Positions 5,505-10,660 of a DNA stretch of 10,660 nt are shown here, in pieces. The translations under genes were made by a program, and so were the position numbers. This stretch comes from an uncultured Dialister sp. (GTDB lineage: Bacteria > Bacillota > Negativicutes > Veillonellales > Dialisteraceae), in contig UQRR01000072.1 of assembly GCA_900543455.1 (NCBI GenBank), positions 1 through 10,660 on the forward strand, in the 5' to 3' direction. The notes under the pieces were generated by a model that saw nothing but the letters and a program-made list of their open reading frames with translations, did not search any database and was not told the origin of the DNA. Each line of letters begins with the position of its first letter. Within the stretch, counting starts at the first letter, position 1.

Positions 5505-6845
5505 TTGTCTAAGAGCAAAAAAATGGGAGTGGTACAGCTCACAACAGTCACAGCCATCAACATGATGGGTTCCGGTATTATTCTTCTGCCAGCGACACTG
5601 GCTGAAGTCGGGACAGTTTCTATTTTCGCCTGGATCCTCGCCTCGATCGGCGCGACCATCCTCGCGTATGCGTTTGCCAAGTGCGGCATGTTCACAAAGA
5701 AGGTCGGCGGCATGGGCGGCTATGCAGAGTATCGCTTTGGCCGATCGGGAAATTTCGTCTCTAACTTCTGCTATACGATTTCCCTCATCATTGCGAATGT
5801 TGCTATCGCAAGCGGCGTCGTCAGCTACGGCTCATATGTCTTCGGCTTTGACCTTTCACCGGTCGAAGTCTGCCTCGCTACCATTGCTACTCTCTTTGTT
5901 GCAGCAACCATCAGTCTGGTCGGTCCGAAGAAATTCGGCAAATTCACCTCTCTCGGCATCATCTGCGTCGTGACTCCGGTCATCGGTCTTCTGCTCGCCG
6001 GCGGTTTCTTCTTCGATGCAAACATCTACAGAGAAGCCTGGAATCCGTCCGATATGCCATTTTATGCAGCCATGAAAGACTCCATCGCTGTCATCATCTG
6101 GGCTTTCCTGGGTCTTGAAACTGCCTGTGCAAACTCTGACACGGTAGAAAATCCGGAAAAGAACGTACCGATCGCAGTCCTTGCCGGTACGCTCCTCGCC
6201 GGCGCCTGCTACACCACCTCGACGGCTATCATCGGCGGACTCGTCCCTTACCAGCAGCTCATGGTCTCCGGTGCGCCCTTTGGCCTTGCGTATGCCTCCA
6301 TGTTTGGCGACACGGTCGGCCACATCGTTTCCTGCATGCTCGTCTGCTCCTGCTTCGTCTCTTTGACCGCATGGCAGTTCACTGTATCGGAAGTCGCTCG
6401 TGAAGCCTCCAGCATCGGCCTTTTCCCACACTTCCTCTCCAAGGTCAACAAATTCCGTTCGCCTTATGTAGCGATCGCGTGCCTCTTCGGCATCCAGCTC
6501 TGCATGACGCTCGCTACCATCAGCCCGACTCTCCTGAAGCAGTTCAACATCCTGATCAACCTCGCGGTCATGATCAACCTCATCCCCTATCTTCTGGCTA
6601 TGGGTGCTGTCTCTGATCTGCAGAAAGCGGAAGGCGTGCCGATGGGAAAGGCAAAGATCGCCAACACCGCGGCTATCATCGGTGGCATCTACAGTGTATA
6701 TGCGGTTTACGGCTGCGGCTGGACCGTCATTCTGGAAGGTGCTTTCGTCACCGCTATGGGTTACGTGATCTACGCGATCGTTTCGCCAAAGCTCCGTTAC
6801 ACCACGGCACAGATCTCCACCTTTCCACCGATGGAAAAGAAATAA
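5505..6845 (+). CDS. potE: Putrescine/ornithine antiporter PotE (APC superfamily)
   Basis: This inner-membrane protein with about 12 transmembrane segments exchanges cytoplasmic putrescine for external ornithine and can also import putrescine with protons. The 446 residues align with E. coli PotE with a constant two-residue offset: KMGVVQLT (6-13), NMMGSGII (19-26), AKCGMF (58-63), GGMGGYAEY (68-76) and VENPEKNVPI (214-223). Residues reported as important in E. coli PotE are kept: Cys60 (62), Glu75 (77), Tyr90 (92), Trp199 (201), Glu205 (207), Cys208 (210), Trp290 (292) and Tyr423 (425). The equivalent of Glu433 is Arg431. The start is TTG, with GAAGGG about 9 nt upstream; an in-frame ATG six codons later has a poorer site. 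No speF-type ornithine decarboxylase gene is next to it, unlike in enterobacteria. Its own promoter, long leader and terminator make it a single-gene unit. Confidence 0.93.
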   Translation: MSKSKKMGVVQLTTVTAINMMGSGIILLPATLAEVGTVSIFAWILASIGATILAYAFAKCGMFTKKVGGMGGYAEYRFGRSGNFVSNFCYTISLIIANVAIASGVVSYGSYVFGFDLSPVEVCLATIATLFVAATISLVGPKKFGKFTSLGIICVVTPVIGLLLAGGFFFDANIYREAWNPSDMPFYAAMKDSIAVIIWAFLGLETACANSDTVENPEKNVPIAVLAGTLLAGACYTTSTAIIGGLVPYQQLMVSGAPFGLAYASMFGDTVGHIVSCMLVCSCFVSLTAWQFTVSEVAREASSIGLFPHFLSKVNKFRSPYVAIACLFGIQLCMTLATISPTLLKQFNILINLAVMINLIPYLLAMGAVSDLQKAEGVPMGKAKIANTAAIIGGIYSVYAVYGCGWTVILEGAFVTAMGYVIYAIVSPKLRYTTAQISTFPPMEKK

Positions 6846-6858
6846 ATAAGATAAAAAA

Positions 6859-6884
6859 ACTCCCGACAAAATCGGGAGTTTTTT
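6859..6884. terminator. Intrinsic terminator of potE
   Basis: ACTCCCGA (6859-6866), loop CAAAA and TCGGGAGT (6872-6879) are followed by T5 and preceded by A6. It sits 13 nt after the potE stop. The flanking A- and T-runs make it effective on both strands, suiting the convergent gene on the right. Confidence 0.93.
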
Positions 6885-6947
6885 ATTGCCAGATGCAGAG
6901 TAAGCCCAAGGGGCGGATCGTTCCTTTGATTCCGTTTGAAAACTCTG

Positions 6948-7076
6948 CTCAAATGAGGAATGAAGGTGGCGGCTTCACCGCGAATAAAAAAGATTTCTCG
7001 CTTCGCTCGAAATGACAATACGAGAGAGTCAGATGTCTCCCAGTCACTAGTCACCAGTCATTAGTCACTAGTCCCC
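6948..7076 (-). repeat. Composite intergenic repeat, copy B, with period-7 tract
   Basis: Reverse-strand counterpart of the copy at 1121-1316. The shared blocks are GACTGGGAGACATC (7045-7032, identical), the 31-base block at 6986-6956 (28 of 31) and CTCATTTGAG (6957-6948). Between the first two lies TTTCGAGCGAAGCGAGAAAT (7013-6994), itself a dyad (TTTCGAGCG/CGCTTCGCTCGAAA-like). This gives minus-strand reading frames ending in the widespread repeat peptide SFRAKREIF. The 7-bp units AGTCACT, AGTCACC, AGTCATT, AGTCACT, AGTCCCC fill 7042-7076 exactly and run into the 3' end of the neighbouring gene. No gene is supported in 6885-7060. Confidence 0.75.
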
Positions 7077-8086
7077 AGCAGTTTCGTTTCTATTTCTTCC
7101 TTGGCCTTCCTGACGAAGGAAAGCATATCAGGATTCAGCGGATAACGGATGACGCAGCCGGGCGAGAGAATGACATGGCGGCCGCCCGTCTCTCGAAGCG
7201 TCTCATAGATCTGGTGCTCGATCTCATTCTTGTGCCCTTCGGTGATATCCATGCGCTCTAGGCCGGCCATGATGCACTTGCCGGTCATGACCTGCGCCTC
7301 GTGGATCCCCGGCAGAGATTCCCAGGCATGCCAGTTGAAAATCTGAACGGGGTATTTCCGAAGCAGAGGGAACATAATGTGCTTTCCATGGGCATGCAGC
7401 ACATTGCACCAGCCCTGCGAAGCGGAAAGGACAGCCACATCATAGGGCATGCCATACTCTTTGTAGAAATCCTCTTTCACCAGATCGTAGGAGGAGAGCT
7501 GCGTCGCAAAGAAAATACCGTCCGCGCCCAGCTCGATGACGCGCTGGACAAGGGCGCAGGTGGTCTCTGTGATGGCAGTGAGGGCTGCCTTCACCTGTTC
7601 TCCATGGCCGGAAGCGATGTGCTCCATCAGCTGCGGGCACAGTTTGTTTGCCGTCGTCAGCGGACTGAAGACGGTGAAAATGACAGGCACTTCGCCATTG
7701 GTTTTCTTCAGCAGCCGCTTCAGATAGTCCTGCTCACGAGCGAGTGCACCCTCATGCAGTGAGACCGGCTTGACTTTCAGCCAGTCTTCCGGCGTATGGA
7801 CCGGAGTGGAAATGATTTTCGCCACGCCGCCTCTCTCAATGTCTGCATAATCGACTGTCACGCCGAAGTCTTCGACGCTGTACATACCGTTATTCATCGT
7901 CTTCAAGATATCGACGTCATAGGTCTTATAGAACTCATAGGTGTGTTCCGCATTCGCCACCGGATCAAGATCGATCGTCGGCAGATGAGACCACAGCGAG
8001 TACGGCACACGGTCTACGGCATCACCGCGAATGGCAGCCGCGATGCGCTCTGCCTTCGTCATAGGGGCAGTTTTTTTCCTCTTCAT
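7061..8086 (-). CDS. Uroporphyrinogen decarboxylase family protein (MtaA/CmuA-like)
   Basis: The 341-residue product has the UroD-type TIM-barrel sequence pattern. It starts with MTKAERIAAAIRGDAVDRVPY (9-29), has a central GADGIFFATQLSS, and ends with SPGCVIRYPLNPDMLSFVRKA. The heme-pathway UroD hallmark near the N-terminus (PVWLMRQAGR) is absent, so it is not HemE. Relatives without that motif include methylcobalamin:coenzyme M methyltransferases (MtaA) and CmuA. Those bind zinc through H-x-C plus a later Cys; here the equivalent is His231-Ala-His233, with Cys311 as the later ligand candidate. The substrate is unknown, and no corrinoid protein gene is adjacent. The ATG at 8084-8086 has AAAGGAG at 8-nt spacing; earlier in-frame codons lie beyond the promoter. 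The last codons and the TAA stop fall inside a period-7 repeat. The divergent LysR gene may regulate it. Confidence 0.85.
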   Translation of the reverse strand: MKRKKTAPMTKAERIAAAIRGDAVDRVPYSLWSHLPTIDLDPVANAEHTYEFYKTYDVDILKTMNNGMYSVEDFGVTVDYADIERGGVAKIISTPVHTPEDWLKVKPVSLHEGALAREQDYLKRLLKKTNGEVPVIFTVFSPLTTANKLCPQLMEHIASGHGEQVKAALTAITETTCALVQRVIELGADGIFFATQLSSYDLVKEDFYKEYGMPYDVAVLSASQGWCNVLHAHGKHIMFPLLRKYPVQIFNWHAWESLPGIHEAQVMTGKCIMAGLERMDITEGHKNEIEHQIYETLRETGGRHVILSPGCVIRYPLNPDMLSFVRKAKEEIETKLLGTSD

Positions 8087-8123
8087 AGAAAAGCTCCTTT
8101 CTGAAATGCTCATTGTTTTTCCT

Positions 8124-8152
8124 ATTATACTATAAATGAAGTGGCGGTTTAA
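8124..8152 (-). promoter_or_regulatory. Promoter of the UroD-family gene
   Basis: On the minus strand a perfect -10 TATAAT (8129-8124) lies 17 bp after a weak -35 TTAAAC (8152-8147). The poor -35 suggests dependence on an activator, which would suit regulation by the divergent LysR protein. The 5' UTR would be about 30 nt. Confidence 0.6.
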
Positions 8153-8510
8153 GGATTGGCTCATGAGCCGTGCCTTTCTTTGTTTTCGGTTGGGACGATG
8201 CACAAAAATGGTATTTCAAGCAACCAGTCACTTGTCGCTCCTACCCTGGCTGCTCATCCGCCTCTCCTCCCGTTTTCTCACTTCAAAGCTCAGGAAAGCG
8301 GGATTCACCCCTTCTTCCATCTATCAATCCTATGGCATTTATCTATGAATGACTCTTTCTGATTTATCATATATTCCCAATCTTTATCTTTCTTATGCTC
8401 GATAGTTTGTTGTTATTTCAAGTGCTTCGAATAAGCAGTTGCAACGGGGAATAGAAAGGTAAGTAAAATTTCCCTCTCAATTCTTAAACTTTAGTGCATG
8501 AGAAGAAAGA
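8153..8510. other. Divergent intergenic region, no gene seen
   Basis: About 360 bp between the two divergent promoters. Overlapping plus-strand frames around 8136-8362 lack ribosome sites and homology that I recognise, so I do not call them. A short AGTCACT/TGTCGCT pair (8226-8239) resembles the local heptamer repeats. The octamer TATCAATC at 8322-8329 recurs near the regulator promoter. Confidence 0.55.
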
Positions 8511-8586
8511 TTGATTGATAATTTCCATATGCGAGAGTATAATACTTATAAGTAGTATTTGATTTTTTGTTTTGTCTATCAATCAA
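8511..8586 (+). promoter_or_regulatory. Promoter and candidate operators of the LysR-type regulator gene
   Basis: TTGATA (8515-8520), a 17-bp spacer and TATAAT (8538-8543) form a strong promoter. A perfect 12-bp palindrome TACTTATAAGTA (8543-8554) covers the edge of the -10 box and the expected start site. Two perfect 10-bp inverted arms, TTGATTGATA (8511-8520) and TATCAATCAA (8577-8586), bracket the promoter. The dyads are suitable for LysR autoregulation; binding is inferred. Confidence 0.7.
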
Positions 8587-8600
8587 ATTGGGGGATCTCC

Positions 8601-9515
8601 ATGAAACTCACATTGCTCGCCCTGAGCTATTTCCAAAAAACAGCAGAGCTGCAGCACCTGACGCGCGCAGCAGAAGCCCTGCACATTTCCCAGCCGTCCC
8701 TGTCCCATACCATCAAGGTGCTTGAGACAGAGCTCGGCGTACCGCTCTTTTCCAGAAGCGGCCGAAACATCGTCCTTACAAGGTATGGCGAAATTCTGCT
8801 CCGCCATACGAACCGTATCATGCAGGAGCTGCACGGTGCGCAGAAGGAGCTGGCGGATACCAAAGAGGCGCAGAAGCTCACCGTCACCATTTCCCTCTTC
8901 GCAGCTTCTATGATCATCCCGGCTTTCCTCACCCGTTTCCGTCAGGAGCATCCGGATATCCGTTTCGAGATCCTGCAGCAGCACAATAAGCCTGGCCAGC
9001 AGAACCAGAATCATGTGGATCTTTTCCTGTCCTCCTCCATCAATCCGATCGAGAATGACCACTCTGTGACGCTCCTCAAGGAAGACATCATGCTGGCTAT
9101 GCCGGATACGGATCCGCATGCCAGAAAATCGTCTGTGAATCTGGATGAATTTGAGAAGGCGGGATTCATTTCTCTGGAAGCAGGCTCTTCCCTTCGTACC
9201 ATCACAGACTTCTACTGCCGCATGGCTGGATTCGTGCCGCATGTCGTGCTCGAGAGTGACAGCCCGATGACGGTGCGTGAATTTATCCGCGCAGGCCTTG
9301 GTGTATCCTTCGCACCGCGCATCACATGGCACGGTGTCGGCGGCGACCATGTCGCGCTGGTACCGATTTCCTCCCCAAGCTGCTCGCGCTACATCAGCCT
9401 TTCGTGGAAAAAGGGAGAGAAGCTCTCTCCCCCGGCAGATATGCTGAAGCGCTATATCATCGAGAATTTCTCTGACTTCGCCAGAGAATATGCGGGACTG
9501 CCGCCTGAGCGATAA
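8601..9515 (+). CDS. LysR-type transcriptional regulator
   Basis: A cytoplasmic DNA-binding regulator of 304 residues, the normal family length. Residues 1-60 form the winged helix-turn-helix; the helix region LTRAAEALHISQPSLSHTIK (20-39) and ETELGVPLFSRSGRNIVLT (42-60) are classic LysR patterns. The remainder (about 90-295) is the periplasmic-binding-protein-like effector domain, with the typical VREFIRAGLGVSFAPRI near its C-terminal half. The ATG at 8601 follows GGGGGA at 6-7 nt spacing; the frame is open slightly upstream, but only from a TTG without a good site. The inducer cannot be read from the sequence. It is transcribed divergently from the UroD-family gene, the usual layout for a LysR protein and its target. 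Confidence 0.95.
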   Translation: MKLTLLALSYFQKTAELQHLTRAAEALHISQPSLSHTIKVLETELGVPLFSRSGRNIVLTRYGEILLRHTNRIMQELHGAQKELADTKEAQKLTVTISLFAASMIIPAFLTRFRQEHPDIRFEILQQHNKPGQQNQNHVDLFLSSSINPIENDHSVTLLKEDIMLAMPDTDPHARKSSVNLDEFEKAGFISLEAGSSLRTITDFYCRMAGFVPHVVLESDSPMTVREFIRAGLGVSFAPRITWHGVGGDHVALVPISSPSCSRYISLSWKKGEKLSPPADMLKRYIIENFSDFAREYAGLPPER

Positions 9516-9553
9516 TGTTTTTTGGCTTCTTCATTTCGTCATTTTTCTTCTCC

Positions 9554-9588
9554 AGTGAGAAGTGAGGAGTGAGGAGTGAGGAGTGGTG
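9554..9588 (+). repeat. Period-7 tandem repeat
   Basis: Five consecutive 7-bp units: AGTGAGA, AGTGAGG (three times) and AGTGGTG. It lies 38 bp after the LysR stop. It is related in period and style to the AGTCACT units at 7042-7076. Confidence 0.8.
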
Positions 9589-9590
9589 GA

Positions 9591-9630
9591 AGGGGCGCAC
9601 AATTCATATAGCGCCCCTATACCCCTTTTA
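9591..9630 (+). terminator. GC-rich hairpin after the LysR gene
   Basis: AGGGGCGC (9591-9598) pairs with GCGCCCCT (9611-9618) over 8 bp around a 12-nt loop. The only T-run, TTTT, comes 7 nt later after ACCCC, so termination would be weak. It may act with the stronger structure at 9687-9725. Confidence 0.45.
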
Positions 9631-9686
9631 TATAAAATATGTAAATATGTAAATCACGCAAAAGCAGCGCATCCACTAGGAATGAC

Positions 9687-9725
9687 AAAAAGCGGTATCC
9701 ACGCCTGATATGGATACCGCTTTTT
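9687..9725. terminator. Bidirectional intrinsic terminator between LysR gene and lemA
   Basis: AAAAAGCGGTATCCA (9687-9701) and TGGATACCGCTTTTT (9711-9725) form a 15-bp perfect stem around a 9-nt loop. The A- and T-runs at the stem base give a U-tract in both directions. It serves the convergent LysR and lemA genes, ending 11 nt from the lemA stop. Confidence 0.92.
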
Positions 9726-9736
9726 GAATACACTGC

Positions 9737-10414
9737 TTATTTGCTTTCTTTTTCAGCTTCGATTATTATTTCTTTTTTCTCATTCTTCTCTTCTAAATGC
9801 TTCTGCTGCGCTTCATCAATTTTGTTGGAGATGTTTTCCGTTGCATTTTTTACTGCAGCCACCGTATTATCCGTTCCCTTTTTTAGCATAGCCTTCACGA
9901 TTGTACCATCATCTGTCTTAAATTCCTGCACTGCAGAAATATTATCTGGATCATAGAAAGGTGCTTCCGGAAACCCCAACGCACCAGCATAGAGTGCTTC
10001 GGGCAGCGAATTTCTTTTGGTATTATAATTGGCTACAGCTTCATTATAAATCACGCGACGCTGCCCGATTTCTGCCTGTAGCTGTCTGACATCGTTCATG
10101 ACCTGCTGATACGTTGCATTGGCCTTGATGTCCGGATAAGTCTGCACCAGATTTTGGATATGCATCATGGCCTCTTTAGTTGCTTTGGTCATTTCTACCA
10201 GATTGTCAGAGGATTTCAAATTCAGCAACTTCTCATGCCCCTCATACCCCGCAAGTAGCTCCTGCAATTTGTTCAGTGAATCAGAACATTTCACCAATGC
10301 TGCCAGAATATTGGCATGGCATTTTTTCACAGTAGCTGCCAGTGCCTGCAGTCGGTTATATGATTTGACAAAGAAGTAAACCAGTGCCCCTAAAACAACG
10401 ATTGTCATAAACAT
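9737..10414 (-). CDS. lemA: LemA family membrane protein
   Basis: A 225-residue protein of the LemA family, whose molecular role is not established. It has one N-terminal membrane segment (about residues 2-17, FMTIVVLGALVYFFVK), then a long helical, coiled-coil-like body. The diagnostic blocks are YPDIKANATYQQVMNDV (93-109), IYNEAVANYNTKRNSLPE (122-139) and GFPEAPFYD (147-155). The C-terminal 50 residues are rich in Lys and Glu and probably disordered. The short N-terminus suggests a membrane anchor rather than a cleaved signal peptide. The ATG at 10412-10414 has a perfect AGGAGG at 10-nt spacing; the open frame upstream to 10516 runs through a terminator hairpin and is not coding. LemA genes often adjoin a TPM-domain or HtpX-type gene, but none is visible here. 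No promoter is clear; a TATGAT lies near 10451. Confidence 0.93.
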   Translation of the reverse strand: MFMTIVVLGALVYFFVKSYNRLQALAATVKKCHANILAALVKCSDSLNKLQELLAGYEGHEKLLNLKSSDNLVEMTKATKEAMMHIQNLVQTYPDIKANATYQQVMNDVRQLQAEIGQRRVIYNEAVANYNTKRNSLPEALYAGALGFPEAPFYDPDNISAVQEFKTDDGTIVKAMLKKGTDNTVAAVKNATENISNKIDEAQQKHLEEKNEKKEIIIEAEKESK

Positions 10415-10497
10415 CTTATCAATTCCTCCTATTCCAATTAAATTTATCTCTATCATAAACCAAAAAGAAAAAAATAGCCATACAAAGAATTTACTAA

Positions 10498-10541
10498 TCA
10501 CAAGCAAAAAGCCCATCAGACGATGGGCTTTTTGCTTGTGA
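10498..10541. terminator. Long hairpin terminator upstream of lemA
   Basis: A 20-bp perfect stem (10498-10517 with 10522-10541) has the loop AGAC and contains internal A5 and T5 runs. GCCCATC-AGAC-GATGGGC followed by TTTTTG works as an intrinsic terminator on the plus strand, and the symmetric arrangement works on the minus strand. It probably isolates lemA from whatever lies right of the window. Confidence 0.85.
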
Positions 10542-10660
10542 AATTGTCTATACCAGGCGGGAACGCCGTGGTTACATCAAGTGGGTAATGCTATTAAGTT
10601 AAGCGGCAGAACGTTCTTGGCTCCCCATCGGGGGAGCTCCCCGAAGGGGTGAGGGGGCTA
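10542..10660. repeat. GC-rich hairpin repeat at the window edge
   Basis: No gene is supported. The last 40 bases contain two adjacent small hairpins, CTCCCC-ATC-GGGGGAG (near 10621-10637) and CTCCCC-GAAG-GGG (near 10636-10649), after a palindromic AGAACGTTCT (10606-10617 area). I associate this C/G-rich sequence style with widely dispersed intergenic repeats in Firmicutes, but only one, cut-off copy is visible here. Confidence 0.4.

Noticed and set aside
5856..6869. Minus-strand 337-codon frame opposite potE
   Set aside because: It is antisense to potE and passes through the potE terminator; the product is a charged, compositionally odd sequence typical of shadows.
6797..7054. Minus-strand 85-codon frame containing SFRAKREIFFIRG
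   Set aside because: That peptide is a familiar product of translating a widespread intergenic repeat, and the frame overlaps the potE terminator and copy B of the repeat.
8136..8362. Three overlapping plus-strand frames of 60-70 codons between the divergent genes
   Set aside because: They begin within the UroD-family promoter, overlap one another in different frames and lack ribosome sites.

Overview
The window reads like an ordinary chromosomal stretch of a low-to-mid GC Firmicute. My best guess is the class Negativicutes (a Veillonellaceae relative such as Dialister or Allisonella). This rests on gene content, on intergenic repeats of a style I associate with that group, and on bacterial -35/-10 and Shine-Dalgarno signals; no rRNA or other decisive marker is present. 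There are eight supported protein genes, one clear metabolite riboswitch, several intrinsic terminators, and an unusual amount of short repeated DNA between genes. I see no phage, no CRISPR array, no intact transposase and no tRNA or rRNA gene.

Left part (about 1-4680), read on the minus strand from right to left: a strong promoter at 4646-4675 drives greA (elongation factor) and then lysS (lysyl-tRNA synthetase carrying an extra C-terminal tRNA-binding domain). Twelve bases after the lysS stop begins a tetrahydrofolate (THF-I) riboswitch. It controls folT, the substrate-binding membrane component of a folate ECF transporter. After a gap that holds a composite repeat and a 168-bp near-perfect palindrome comes truA (tRNA pseudouridine synthase), followed by a bidirectional terminator at 34-80. 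The genes share a theme of transcription, translation and cofactor supply.

Middle (4680-7060): about 570 bp without a gene, then a strong promoter and a structured leader of about 225 nt in front of potE, a putrescine/ornithine antiporter on the plus strand. Residues known to matter in E. coli PotE are nearly all conserved. No ornithine decarboxylase gene is adjacent. potE ends in a textbook bidirectional terminator.

Right part (7060-10660): a uroporphyrinogen-decarboxylase-fold protein (MtaA/CmuA-like, not a heme enzyme) on the minus strand is divergent from a LysR-type regulator on the plus strand. The 514-bp region between them holds both promoters and three copies of an octamer that could be operators. 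A 15-bp-stem terminator separates the regulator from lemA (minus strand), which follows a 20-bp-stem hairpin. The window ends in GC-rich hairpin-forming repeat sequence.

The most notable items are the switchable folT leader, the LysRS fusion, the palindromic element in front of truA, and a family of period-7 and composite repeats, two members of which reach into the last codons of genes.
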